A DNA stretch of 64,000 nt from JAGIBJ01 sp032119795 (GCA_032119795.1 JAUMFO010000027.1:1-64000); one strand, 5' to 3'; positions 1 to 7,972 are shown, counted from the first letter of the stretch. Notes: generated by a model not told the origin, from the sequence alone. Translations and numbers: made by a program.

Positions 1-63
1 GGCGCGGCGTTGCCGGATGCTCTGTCGCGCCCGGAAGCGACACCACCGGCGCCGGGCGGCTGA
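1..63 (+). CDS. possible 3' end of a gene cut by the window edge
   Basis: Frame 1 is open from the first base to a TGA at 61-63 and would end in a Pro/Ala-rich tail (...SRPEATPPAPGG). That is a plausible C-terminus in this genome, but 20 codons cannot identify a protein. Bases 64-191 hold nothing I recognise. Confidence 0.2.
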   Translation, partial: GAALPDALSRPEATPPAPGG

Positions 64-191
64 GCGTCTGATCGGCGGAGCGCTCGGGCATCGCCGTCAG
101 CGTCACGATCACCGACGGCACGTCGGCTTTTCTAGGCGTCAGCGTCCGCTCGTCGCCGTCGGCTAACCACCGGATCCGGGGGCCGCAGGCG

Positions 192-584
192 TCACGTGCC
201 CGGCACGTTCCAGTCCTCCCCGCGCATCGCCGCAGGCGGCTCCCACAGCTCGAGGGCGTTGCCCTCAGGGTCGTGAATCCGCGCGAATCTGCCGGTCTCC
301 GGGGTGTCCCACTCGCCGCGGGTCTCGGCCGAGATGCCGGCCTGGTCGAGCTTCTTCAGCAAGCCATCGAGGTCGTCGACGCGCAGGTTGAGCATCCACG
401 GCTTCGCGGCGTCCCAGTACGACGTGTCGGCGGGAAACGGCGCAACGATGGTCGGGCCTCCCCGTTGGCCCCAGATCGCCGAACCGCCGATGTCTACCTC
501 GAGGTGCTCGCGGTACCACGCGGCCAGGAGGTCGGGGCGTTCGGAGCGGAAGAAGAACCCGCCGATTCCGGTGATGTGCGACAT
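192..584 (-). CDS. VOC family (glyoxalase/bleomycin-resistance fold) protein
   Basis: A 130-residue cytoplasmic protein with one vicinal-oxygen-chelate domain. The N-terminal beta-alpha-beta unit (ITGIGGFFFRSERP) is followed by a second half ending in IHDPEGNALELWEP, the usual C-terminal strand with a glutamate metal ligand. The length is right for a single-domain VOC protein, which normally dimerises and binds a divalent metal. No substrate can be assigned. It ends 46 bp after the M15-type gene in the same direction but has its own weak -10-like element (GAGAGT, 6 nt before ATG). Family assignment is firm, function is open. Confidence 0.85.
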   Translation of the reverse strand: MSHITGIGGFFFRSERPDLLAAWYREHLEVDIGGSAIWGQRGGPTIVAPFPADTSYWDAAKPWMLNLRVDDLDGLLKKLDQAGISAETRGEWDTPETGRFARIHDPEGNALELWEPPAAMRGEDWNVPGT

Positions 585-629
585 GGCTGAACTCTCGCGG
601 GTCGGTCGGTCGTCCGCCCGGGCAGACGC

Positions 630-1334
630 TCAGCGGCCGGTGGTGGAGAAGTGCTGCGTGTCGACCGGCGAGTCCCAGGTCCCGCCCCACCGCCAGCCGC
701 GAGCGGTGAACGCCGTCACGGCCGCACTCCCGGCAACCGCCATGCCGGGCCGCGCGTCGGCCCGATCGAGAAAGGGCTCGGAGGCGGCGTGGCTCGTCGT
801 TCCATCCGCGTGGACGTAGGGGTTCTCGATCGGATTGAGGTCGACTGCGCGGCCGTAGGCGTGCTCCGACCAGCCCGTCCCGCCGGTCACCCGCCGGCAG
901 TTGAACGCCGACGTGTTGTCGGCCTCGATGGAGCGGTGGTCGCTGCCGCGGTAGCGCTCGATCGGGTGCATCCGCCGGATCGGGAAGTGCTGGTCGTAGA
1001 GCCGCCGCAGCACGCGCAAGATGGTCGGCGCGTGGGCGCGGTGCACCACGATCACGCCCTCGCGGGCGGCGCCATCGAACCCCACGTGCGTGGCGCGCAC
1101 GGCCCGCAGCGAAGTCAGGCCCACCGGGCACCCTTTGCGCCACACCGGCCCCGTCATCGCCTTGCGCTCGGCCTTCGTCAGCGCCCGGACGCTGCCGGCG
1201 AACGCCGGGAGATCGTCGACCACCTCGATCGTCGTGCCGCCCTCACGGGCCGGATCGCCCGGCGCCGCCAGGGCGGGCGACGGTGACGTGAGCGAGGCGG
1301 CGACGACCACCATGAGCGCAAACCGGCGCGGCAT
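630..1334 (-). CDS. secreted M15-type (extensin-like/VanY-like) peptidase domain protein
   Basis: A 234-residue exported protein. Residues 1-24 are a signal peptide (PRRFALMVVVAASL, ending SPALAAP). The catalytic region has the M15 zinc pattern: H158 and D165 in SEHAYGRAVDLNP and H228 in DTQHF near the C-terminus. Two cysteines, in GCPVGL and FNCRR, may form a disulfide. M15 enzymes are D,D- or L,D-carboxypeptidases or endopeptidases acting on cell-wall peptides, and this subgroup also covers extensin-like proteins, so the substrate is not settled. An in-frame start 27 nt upstream exists. I chose 1334 because a TACCGT element lies exactly 6 nt before it and the signal peptide begins there. 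Divergent from the MaoC gene. Confidence 0.82.
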   Translation of the reverse strand: MPRRFALMVVVAASLTSPSPALAAPGDPAREGGTTIEVVDDLPAFAGSVRALTKAERKAMTGPVWRKGCPVGLTSLRAVRATHVGFDGAAREGVIVVHRAHAPTILRVLRRLYDQHFPIRRMHPIERYRGSDHRSIEADNTSAFNCRRVTGGTGWSEHAYGRAVDLNPIENPYVHADGTTSHAASEPFLDRADARPGMAVAGSAAVTAFTARGWRWGGTWDSPVDTQHFSTTGR

Positions 1335-1340
1335 TGGCCA

Positions 1341-1346
1341 ACGGTA
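1341..1346 (-). promoter_or_regulatory. -10 element TACCGT, leaderless start of the M15-type gene
   Basis: TACCGT read on the minus strand, 6 nt before the ATG at 1334. There is no Shine-Dalgarno, so transcription probably starts at or next to the ATG. Confidence 0.5.
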
Positions 1347-1382
1347 CCCCGCGAGCGGCAACGAGCCTGGCAGGATGGCGCC

Positions 1383-1835
1383 ATGCGCACCTTCGAGTCA
1401 CTGTCCGAGCTGCAGAGCGCCGTTGGCGAGGAGCTGGGCACCAGCGACTGGGTGCTCGTCGATCAGGACCGCATCAATCAGTTCGCCGAGGCCACTGGGG
1501 ATCACCAGTGGATCCACGTCGACCCGGCAAAGGCTGCCGAGGGACCGTTCGGGACGACCATCGCCCACGGCTACCTCACCCTGTCGCTGCTGCCGATGCT
1601 CACCTGGCAGATCTACACCGTGAGCGGGATCTCCGGCGCCCTCAACTACGGCCTCGACAAGGTCCGCTTCCCAAGCCCGGTGCCGGTCGGCTCCAAGGTC
1701 CGCGCGACGGCCACCCTCACGTCGTTCGACGAGATCCCTGGCGGCGGCCAAGCGGTCGTCACGTGCACCATCGAGACCGAGGGCGGCGCCAAGCCGGCCT
1801 GCGTCGCCGCGACGATCGTGCGGTTCTTCGCCTAG
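1383..1835 (+). CDS. MaoC family (R)-specific enoyl-CoA hydratase
   Basis: A 150-residue hot-dog-fold protein. The hydratase-2 motif is visible with catalytic D40 and H45 in ATGDHQWIHVDP, followed by the glycine-rich FGTTIAHGYLTLSLL segment. Such enzymes hydrate trans-2-enoyl-CoA to (R)-3-hydroxyacyl-CoA, either in fatty acid degradation or to supply hydroxyacyl units. The length matches single-domain bacterial members. A CAGGAT hexamer lies 6 nt before the ATG, resembling the leaderless promoters elsewhere in this window. The gene stands alone, divergent from the M15-type gene and convergent with hipA. The acyl chain length used cannot be read from the sequence. Confidence 0.9.
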   Translation: MRTFESLSELQSAVGEELGTSDWVLVDQDRINQFAEATGDHQWIHVDPAKAAEGPFGTTIAHGYLTLSLLPMLTWQIYTVSGISGALNYGLDKVRFPSPVPVGSKVRATATLTSFDEIPGGGQAVVTCTIETEGGAKPACVAATIVRFFA

Positions 1836-1885
1836 CGATCAGCGCTCGTCTGGCCGCACCCGCCACCGGATCGCAGCGGACCGAG

Positions 1886-3184
1886 CTACAAGGCCAGCCG
1901 TAGCGCCCCGGCGATCCGCTCGATCTGGCGTTGCGGCACGTCCTCGTCGGCCGCAAACCTCGGCCACTCGCGGACGGCGTCCGTCACCTCGCGCAGGATC
2001 GTGGCGGCGCGGCCACGCTTCAGGCCGGCTTCGCGTCCGGCGGCGCGAAGGTCGTCGGCGGTGAAGCCGTCGCGCTTTCCATTGATCGACATTTGGTGCT
2101 GGCGCATCCACCGGTTGTCTGGGTCGAACGCGTAGGTGATGTCGTACGCCGGCGAGAGCGACCACTCGCCACGGCGATTCATGAGGAACGCGATGTTCTT
2201 CACGTGATCGTCCTGGTTGCGGGCGACCACGTTGAAGACCATGCGCCGGAATTGCTCCTCGGCGGCGCCAGGCGCGAGTCCGAGCTGGCGAATCACCAAG
2301 AACGCTTGCTCATAGGCATGAGCGGCGGGTTGGTTGTAGTCGAGGTGGGCGAGCGCGCCGAGGCTCTGCAAGTGCAGCTTGGCCCCCTGCGGGGTCCGAT
2401 CAAATCGGCGGGTCATGAAGTGGCGCCGCCCCTGCTCCTCCAGCAGTCGGCACTCGCTCATTGCGATGCCGGCGGCCGTCGCCATGCGTGCGTAAGCCAG
2501 CTCGATCGCCCCAAAGCCTTGCGGGTCGCTGAGGCCCCGGTCCCCGCTGCCGGTCACCCCGTCGAACTTGAGGAGCCAGTGCTCGAAGCCTGCGCCGGCG
2601 TCGACCTGCCCGGAGCGCACCTCGCCCGTGAGGGGGTTCCAGGCGATCACCGCCTTGGGCCGCGCGCCACCGGCAGACGTTCCGACGCGCAGAATGTCTC
2701 GCAGCGCACCCTGCTCTTCTCCTGACCTCAGCGACGTGACGAGCTGCTCTCGATCGGTCAACACCTCCGAGGCGAGCGCGACGAGCGCTGGCAGGTCGAC
2801 CGCGACCGATCCAGCCGCGGCTGGGCCGGTACTCGGGAGGAACTCCAACGCTCCCATGCCGCGGGAACCGACGTAACAGAGCCGCTCCACCGCGCTGAAC
2901 GAGCCCGGCTCTCGGCCCTGCGTAGCAAGCCAGGCGTCGATCAGCGCGCCGCCGTAGCGATCGGGCAGCGCGTCGGCGAGCAGCCCGGGCAGCCCTTGGA
3001 ACGCCTCCCGGCCGAGCTGGGGGAAGGTGTAGACCCGCCGGCCGAGCGGCATGACGAGTGGCGCGACCTCAACCCCGCTAGCGGCAAACGAGGGGTCGTA
3101 CTCAAACGCGGCGACGGCATCAGCGGCGTCTTGCGATACCGCCCCGATGGTCGTGCCCCACAGCACAACCTCGGCGACCGTCAC
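1886..3184 (-). CDS. hipA: HipA family serine/threonine kinase toxin
   Basis: A 432-residue kinase-fold toxin. The N-terminal HipA domain (VVLWGTTIGAVSQ) is followed by GTSAGGARPKAVIAW at about 168-182, then the catalytic RNQDDHVKNIAF at about 322-333 and the metal-binding PAYDIT at about 345-350. All key residues (DxH..N and DIT) are present, so the kinase is probably active. Known HipA toxins phosphorylate glutamyl-tRNA synthetase or other tRNA synthetases and induce growth arrest; this target is unknown. The start is GTG at 3184, which overlaps the antitoxin stop as GTGA and implies translational coupling. An in-frame ATG 24 nt upstream lies inside the antitoxin gene and is less likely. 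Confidence 0.92.
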   Translation of the reverse strand: MTVAEVVLWGTTIGAVSQDAADAVAAFEYDPSFAASGVEVAPLVMPLGRRVYTFPQLGREAFQGLPGLLADALPDRYGGALIDAWLATQGREPGSFSAVERLCYVGSRGMGALEFLPSTGPAAAGSVAVDLPALVALASEVLTDREQLVTSLRSGEEQGALRDILRVGTSAGGARPKAVIAWNPLTGEVRSGQVDAGAGFEHWLLKFDGVTGSGDRGLSDPQGFGAIELAYARMATAAGIAMSECRLLEEQGRRHFMTRRFDRTPQGAKLHLQSLGALAHLDYNQPAAHAYEQAFLVIRQLGLAPGAAEEQFRRMVFNVVARNQDDHVKNIAFLMNRRGEWSLSPAYDITYAFDPDNRWMRQHQMSINGKRDGFTADDLRAAGREAGLKRGRAATILREVTDAVREWPRFAADEDVPQRQIERIAGALRLAL

Positions 3185-3570
3185 GACGGCGACTCCGGCT
3201 GGCCCCACTGGAAGTCATGGCCACCCCGGGGCGCGTCGAGGCCTCGGGCCTGAGCGCCGGCTTGGCGAGGCGACGCTCGGCGGCGCTCGCGCTTTGCATC
3301 CCGCAGCTGAGCCATCGGACTCGGAGCGGAATCAGGAAAGATCTGAGGTAGCGCGTCAAGGAGATCGAGCGCGCGCAGAATCCGGACGAGGTTGAGCGTC
3401 GTCGTTGATTCGCCGGCCTCGAACCGCTCGAGGGTCCGCTTGCCGACGCCTGCGCGCTCCGCGAGTTCGAGCTGCGACAGGTTGCGCGCGACGCGCGTCC
3501 TCTCAGCACGGCGTCCAAACTCGGCGAGCACCGCCAGATCGGAGCGGACGCTGAGTTCGCTATTCGCCAT
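3181..3570 (-). CDS. hipB: HipB-like XRE family antitoxin
   Basis: A 129-residue DNA-binding protein. The helix-turn-helix is at about residues 30-56 (NLSQLELAERAGVGKRTLER). A longer, Arg-rich and Pro-rich tail after residue 85 may contact the toxin. It is the first gene of the hipBA operon and overlaps hipA by 4 nt. HipB proteins bind HipA and repress their own promoter through inverted repeats. Three matching repeats lie at and upstream of this gene, one of them covering its start codon. The order antitoxin-toxin is the usual one. Confidence 0.9.
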   Translation of the reverse strand: MANSELSVRSDLAVLAEFGRRAERTRVARNLSQLELAERAGVGKRTLERFEAGESTTTLNLVRILRALDLLDALPQIFPDSAPSPMAQLRDAKRERRRASPRQAGAQARGLDAPRGGHDFQWGQPESPS

Positions 3571-3579
3571 TTGCGGCGA
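3564..3579. promoter_or_regulatory. hipBA operator-like repeat 1 (over the hipB start)
   Basis: TCGCCATTTGCGGCGA: 5-bp arms TCGCC and GGCGA around 6 bp. The hipB ATG (minus strand, 3570-3568) lies inside it. It is one of three copies of the same unit. Confidence 0.6.
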
Positions 3580-3619
3580 CTTGGTCGGGTTTAGCGGGCA
3601 GAGTCGTCACTACTGGCGA

Positions 3620-3648
3620 ATCGTAGTACCGCACGCTCTTCGAGTCAA
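3620..3648 (-). promoter_or_regulatory. hipBA promoter
   Basis: On the minus strand: -35 TTGACT (3648-3643), a 17-bp spacer and -10 TACGAT (3625-3620). The expected transcript starts near 3613, giving a leader of about 43 nt that runs through operator repeat 1. Operator repeat 2 abuts the -35 box. Confidence 0.65.
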
Positions 3649-3649
3649 C

Positions 3650-3665
3650 TCGCCATTTTCGGCGA
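3650..3665. promoter_or_regulatory. hipBA operator-like repeat 2 (next to the -35 box)
   Basis: TCGCCATTTTCGGCGA, with the same 5-6-5 layout as repeat 1. It differs from it at one spacer position and lies directly upstream of the TTGACT box. Confidence 0.6.
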
Positions 3666-3689
3666 GAACGGCGCGATTTCGGCGGCGAC

Positions 3690-3705
3690 TCGCCATGATC
3701 GGCGA
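3690..3705. promoter_or_regulatory. hipBA operator-like repeat 3
   Basis: TCGCCATGATCGGCGA, the third copy, beginning 40 bp from repeat 2. The arms are identical in all three and only the central bases vary, as expected for sites bound by a HipB dimer. Confidence 0.55.
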
Positions 3706-3740
3706 CTCCAACGCGGCGTCGGCGCCTCGCTCGCGACGCA

Positions 3741-4661
3741 TCACGAGGGTGCCGCTTCCTGGGCGACGAGCTGGCGGGCGCGATCCGGGCCGGACTGCGA
3801 GCGGATCACCACGACGGCGAGCAGGACGAGCGCGGCGCCGGCAAGCTTGGCGGGGCTGAGCGGCTCATTGAGCACGAGCCAGGCGAGCGCGACGGCGACG
3901 ACCGGCTCGAACGTCGACAGAATCGACGCGGCGGTCGCCCCGACGCGCGGCAGGCCAGCAAAGAACAGCGTGATCGCGGCAATCGTCGACACCAAAGCGA
4001 TGCCCGCGATCCAGAGGTAGCCGAGGGCACTGACGGCCCCCAGGTGCACGCTGCCCGTCGCCGTGGTGATCACGGTCAGCGTGAACGCGGCCCCGGTGCA
4101 GACCACGGTCGTGAGCGCGAGCGGGGTAAGCCGCTCGGCCACCCCCTCGGAGCTGAGGATGTAGACGCTGTAGACGACGGCGGCCATGAGTCCGAGCGCG
4201 ACGCCAACCGCGTCGAGCGAGCCTCCAGCGGCTCCGGCGGCGACGAGCGCGATCCCACTGAACGACAGGGCGATGCCCGCGGCCGTCCGCCAGGTCGCCG
4301 CCTCGCGCCCGAGCATCACCGACGCCGCCGCCACGATCGCCGGGAAGGTATAGAGCAGCAGCGTGAGGACCGACGCGTCGAGCCGGTCGAGCGCCAGGAA
4401 GTAGCTCCCGGCCTGCGCGCTGTAGCCCAGCCCACCGAGCGCGAGGCCAAGCCCGAGGTCGCGGCGCGTCGCACCGCGCAGCTCGCCGAGCCGGCCGGAG
4501 GCGATCACAAAGAGCCACAAGACGCTGGCTGCGATGACGAAGCGGGTCGCGAGCACCGTCCCTGGCGTGGCGCCCTCCTCGTAGGCGAGCTTGCCGAAGA
4601 TGCCCATCGACCCGAACGCCGCGGCTGACGCGAGGCAGAGAAGTGCTCCGGCGCGTCCCAT
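3741..4661 (-). CDS. EamA/DMT family transporter
   Basis: A 306-residue integral membrane protein with about ten hydrophobic helices arranged as two EamA repeats (about 5-135 and 150-285), typical of the drug/metabolite transporter superfamily. It begins ALLCLASAAAFGSMGIFGKL, a common start for repeat 1. Members export amino acids, nucleosides or other metabolites, and the substrate cannot be predicted. A CATCAT hexamer sits 6 nt before the ATG. The gene lies alone between hipBA and the DUF2235 gene, in the same direction as both. Confidence 0.88.
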   Translation of the reverse strand: MGRAGALLCLASAAAFGSMGIFGKLAYEEGATPGTVLATRFVIAASVLWLFVIASGRLGELRGATRRDLGLGLALGGLGYSAQAGSYFLALDRLDASVLTLLLYTFPAIVAAASVMLGREAATWRTAAGIALSFSGIALVAAGAAGGSLDAVGVALGLMAAVVYSVYILSSEGVAERLTPLALTTVVCTGAAFTLTVITTATGSVHLGAVSALGYLWIAGIALVSTIAAITLFFAGLPRVGATAASILSTFEPVVAVALAWLVLNEPLSPAKLAGAALVLLAVVVIRSQSGPDRARQLVAQEAAPS

Positions 4662-4791
4662 GGGGTGATGATGGCTCAGTCCGGGCGCGGGCGTCCGGTT
4701 GGACGACGGATCGCGTCAGTCCAGGCGCCTTTGGAGCTGCCGGCAGCCGGCCTGGCATCTCCCCTGGCTCCCATTGCCGGCAAGTTTGCGC

Positions 4792-7062
4792 TCAGGCAGG
4801 CACAGACGCCAGTGACTTCCGATACCGGCCGACGGCGTAACCGGCCACGACCGACGCCGCCAGACCGGCGACCAGCAGCACACCCAGGACGACCGACCAT
4901 GGGTGGTCGGCGATCCAACCAATCGCGTTGCCGACAGTGGACTGGTCATTCTTCATCGCGGCCTCGAGCCGGCGGACGGCGAGGTCGTAGAGCACGATCA
5001 CCAGACCACTCAGCCCGGCGACGACGAGCAGCTCGTAGCCAACTGCCCGGGATTCGCGACGCACCGCCGCGAGCCGCAGCGCGTCGAGGAGCAGCACGAG
5101 CAGGCCCAGGACGCCGGCCCAGGCCAGAACCGCGAACGCCCCGCTGACGGCCCGCAGCGCCACCGCGGCAGGCTCCCAGCCGACGGTCAACGCGAACGCC
5201 TGCGCCAGGATCGCGCCGACACCCCCGGCGAACGCAAAGGACACGACGTTGCCCAGCGGCGACACCGTGAGCACACCCGGCTCAAGCCTGAGCACCAGGG
5301 CGCCCAAGCGAACCATGCGCGGCGACTGCCTGGATGGTTGCCAGATCTCCTTCTTGGCTCCACGCAGTTCGAGCGTGGGGCGGGCCGATGCTGCGCGTCG
5401 CCACGTCAACCGCGAAGAGTAGGCGCGCGTGGCAAGCAGCCCCATCACGTAGAGCGTCGCCACGAGCATGCCGAGCTGTGCGAGCAGATCGAGCGCCGTC
5501 GGTTCGCGGCTGAAGCCCAGCTGCTGGATCGGCCACTCGCCGGTGGCTCGGCTCAGCAGCACCGCGGCGAAGACCGCAAGTACGGCGGCCAGCAGCGCAC
5601 GGAGGCGAGTCGACAGCTTCAGCGTCGACCACGGCGTGGAGACCTCCACGCCGTCGAGGCTGACCTGCCCATCCGAGACGTCGGCGGCTCGGAACCTGCG
5701 GTTCGCACGGCCGCTCGCGACGTCGTAGGCCACGTCGACGGGCTGCTTGGCCTGGTCGATCGGCCGCAGCAGGACGTCGGCCGATCCCTGCCCGCAAAGT
5801 CCCGCGACCGAGGGGTGGTCGGCGTGGCCGTCAACGAACGACCAGGCCTGTGGCGGCACGTCGGCGTCAGTCAAGTTCTCCGACGAGGACGCCAGCTGCG
5901 AGGAGTTCTCCGGCCGCAGGATGTTGCCGGCGGGGACGCCGATCGGCTGGCGTAGGGCCATCCCCGTCAACGTCCACCAGGGCACGGCGTAGAGCTGGTC
6001 GGTGACCTTGACGCGGCGATCGATCAGCACCCGCACGCCGGGCTGGGCCTCACCGGCGTCCGCGACGTGGCGCAAGCCAACCTGCTGAGCCTCAGCAATC
6101 ATCCACCGGAACGTCACCTCCGACAGCGCCGACACCGTCCACCGGCGAGTGCCGTCGGCGAGCACCTCAGATCGGTTGCCTCCGCCGCCAACGTCGCCGT
6201 GCACGCCGCGGACCCAGAGCTGGCGTAGCGACTGATTCTCGCGCACGTTGCCGGTGAAGGGGCGCGGAAGGAACTGGCGCCGGTGTTCGTCGAGCGACAG
6301 CAGGTGGCGGACGTGGGTGAAGCGCCCGGTGTCGATCGTGGCGTCGTTGGTGATCTCCTTCCGCAGCCCTGGCACCCCGACCGACTTGACGGTGTCCCAG
6401 ACGCCGATGAAGTGGATGCGTGCGTCAGCCCCGATCGGCGTGGTGAAGTTCATGCGGACCTGCTCGGCGATCTTCGTTCGGCTGAGCTGCGGCTTGCCGC
6501 CCGCGATCACCTCACGGACCATCCCGAGGCCCTTCACCGTGGTTGCCTGTTGGTCGGGGCGTGGGGTGAAGTACACGTTGAGCAGCATCGGGAGGAGCTG
6601 CTCCTGCTCGGGCCGAATCAGGCCAAACATGTTCACCATTCCAGCGACAGCGCGCACGGTAAACGCGCCGCGAGAGAAGCCAAACAGGTAGATCTCGTCT
6701 TCGGTCGTCGCGGCGCCGAGCGTCTCGTACTTCCCGTATTCGCGACAGAGGAAGAGATAGGCCTCGCCGATGTTGTCGTAGATCCCGCTGCCAACGGCGA
6801 GCCCGAGCACCTGCCGCGCCGGACCAGTCAGGAAGCCGAGCAGTCCCGTCGGCGGTAGCCCGTCGGGCGAGCCCACCCCGGGGTCGTAGTAGACGAGCTG
6901 GTCGGGATCGCTCCGCGAGCCGCCCGCCTGGAGCATGTCCACGAGGCGCACGACGTTGGTGTCGCGCTGGCCTCCGGTGAGCGTGTTGCTCGTGCCGTCG
7001 CAGCAGACGACGAGCTGCCGCCGCGGCCGTCGCGGCGCCGCCTGCCCGCTGGTCTCCGTCAT
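4792..7062 (-). CDS. DUF2235 (Tle1-like alpha/beta hydrolase) protein with C-terminal membrane domain
   Basis: A 756-residue protein. The N-terminal half is a DUF2235 hydrolase: LVVCCDGTSNT at 17-27, YDPGVG near 59-64, the nucleophile motif GFSRG at 128-132 (Ser130), IHFIGVWDTVKSVG and LSLDEHRRQFLPR, then VRGVHGDVGGG with a probable catalytic Asp/His pair. The C-terminal part has about six hydrophobic segments, including LLAAVLAVFAAVLL and WSVVLGVLLVAGLAASVVAG. DUF2235 is the catalytic domain of Tle1 phospholipase effectors, but here it appears membrane-tethered in a likely Gram-positive cell, so a role in lipid turnover or against other cells is only inference. The start at 7062 follows GGGGAGAA. 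An upstream in-frame extension runs into the repeat array and is rejected. Confidence 0.85.
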   Translation of the reverse strand: MTETSGQAAPRRPRRQLVVCCDGTSNTLTGGQRDTNVVRLVDMLQAGGSRSDPDQLVYYDPGVGSPDGLPPTGLLGFLTGPARQVLGLAVGSGIYDNIGEAYLFLCREYGKYETLGAATTEDEIYLFGFSRGAFTVRAVAGMVNMFGLIRPEQEQLLPMLLNVYFTPRPDQQATTVKGLGMVREVIAGGKPQLSRTKIAEQVRMNFTTPIGADARIHFIGVWDTVKSVGVPGLRKEITNDATIDTGRFTHVRHLLSLDEHRRQFLPRPFTGNVRENQSLRQLWVRGVHGDVGGGGNRSEVLADGTRRWTVSALSEVTFRWMIAEAQQVGLRHVADAGEAQPGVRVLIDRRVKVTDQLYAVPWWTLTGMALRQPIGVPAGNILRPENSSQLASSSENLTDADVPPQAWSFVDGHADHPSVAGLCGQGSADVLLRPIDQAKQPVDVAYDVASGRANRRFRAADVSDGQVSLDGVEVSTPWSTLKLSTRLRALLAAVLAVFAAVLLSRATGEWPIQQLGFSREPTALDLLAQLGMLVATLYVMGLLATRAYSSRLTWRRAASARPTLELRGAKKEIWQPSRQSPRMVRLGALVLRLEPGVLTVSPLGNVVSFAFAGGVGAILAQAFALTVGWEPAAVALRAVSGAFAVLAWAGVLGLLVLLLDALRLAAVRRESRAVGYELLVVAGLSGLVIVLYDLAVRRLEAAMKNDQSTVGNAIGWIADHPWSVVLGVLLVAGLAASVVAGYAVGRYRKSLASVPA

Positions 7063-7440
7063 CGAGTTCTCCCCAAAACTCCGCCGCGCCCCGACGGGTG
7101 CGAACGCGCCAAACCGTAACGGGAGAGCCGGTCGGGTGAGGCGCGCTTTGCTGGACGGGGCGGGAACTGGGTCGTTGGCAGCGGCGGGACTTGGCGGGCT
7201 GTGACGGCGCCTGGGTCCTTGGCGGCGGCGGAATAGGGCGGCCGCTGACGGCGACGGGGTCCTTGGCGGCGGTGGAATGGAGCGACCGCTGACGGCGACT
7301 GGGTCCTTGGCGGCGGCGGAATGGCGATCGCTTCGGGGGATGAGGGCGTCGGGTCGGCGAAGGCCGAACCCGTTCGGCGTTTGAGCTGGTTGGCGGCGGC
7401 GGATTTGGGCGCGTTGTGGCGCCGGCGGGCGCCAGGCGGA

Positions 7441-7493
7441 CTGGTTGGACCCAAAGTAGGCACACCTGCCGTGCCCAGGATGGGTCCAACCAG
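7441..7493. repeat. hairpin in array 1, 13-bp perfect arms
   Basis: CTGGTTGGACCCA pairs with TGGGTCCAACCAG, and an inner GGCAC/GTGCC stem lies in the loop. The left arm and its flank recur, inverted and diverged, in array 2 near 23055-23090. Confidence 0.6.
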
Positions 7494-7538
7494 GCGGCTG
7501 CAACCTCCTGGGGTTGCACTCAGCGAGGCTCGCGCCCC

Positions 7539-7559
7539 GAACGCCCAAAAAGGGCGTTC
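7539..7559. repeat. hairpin inside the 64-bp spacer of array 1
   Basis: GAACGCCC-AAAAA-GGGCGTTC, with further partly paired GC-rich flanks. The whole 64-bp spacer reappears in reverse orientation, about 80% identical by eye, at 37815-37878 in array 3. Confidence 0.6.
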
Positions 7560-7615
7560 CACGCGCGAGGCCCGCGGCGCCGCAACCTCCTGGGGTTGCG
7601 GTTGGCCCGGTCAAA

Positions 7616-7668
7616 GCGAACTCCCGTCACCTGAGGGTGTTCAGCACCCCCAAGTCACGGGAGTTCGC
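7616..7668. repeat. 53-nt hairpin between two palindromes of array 1
   Basis: Two 24-nt arms starting GCGAACTCCCGT, pairing at 21 of 24 positions around a 5-nt loop. It fills most of the 72-bp spacer between the palindromes at 7582 and 7672. Confidence 0.65.
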
Positions 7669-7972
7669 GCCGCAACCCCACGCGGTTGCGGCCCGCCCGA
7701 CGCCCGCCGGCCCCGAAGCGATCTCAAATCCACCGCCGCCAAGGACCCAAACGCCGCCAGCCCGCACCGCCCTCGCTGCCCCGACGCCCCCAGGCCCCGA
7801 AGCGATCTCAAATCCACCGCCGCCAACGACCAAGACGCCGCCAGCCCGCACCGCCTTCGCCGCCACAACGCCCGCCGGCCCCGAAGCGATCTCAAATCCG
7901 CCGCCGCCAACCAGTCCAGGCGCCGCGCAGCCGTACTCGCCAGCCAGCTCGGATGACTCAGTCCGTGTGTCC

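Larger units (their letters stand above)
7063..7972. repeat. non-coding palindrome array 1
   Basis: A 910-bp region upstream of both the DUF2235 gene (minus) and the MarR gene (plus). It has three 18-bp palindromes GCAACC-N6-GGTTGC at 7500-7517, 7582-7599 and 7672-7689. The spacers are 64 and 72 bp and each contains a hairpin. To the left are G-rich modules of the type TTGGCGGCGGCGGATT, with looser related units (GGCGGCGG with GAATGG or GATCGCT) at about 7150-7420. To the right are three near-identical copies of the reverse complement (core GAAGCGATCTCAAATCC at about 7724, 7808 and 7881). Modules on both sides therefore point toward the centre. Reading frames crossing it are low-complexity Pro/Arg-rich and not credible genes. 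Related arrays lie at 22735-23230 and 37380-38260. Confidence 0.75.

Noticed and set aside
7063..7614. Upstream extension of the DUF2235 protein
   Set aside because: The in-frame extension consists of Pro/Ser/Arg repeats from array 1. GGGGAGAA before the ATG at 7062 and the immediate start of the hydrolase domain fix the start.
7063..7972. CRISPR array
   Set aside because: The repeated unit is a palindrome whose central bases vary, spacers recur between arrays and in inverse orientation, spacer sequences fold on themselves, and there are no cas genes. CRISPR spacers would be unique and of about equal length.
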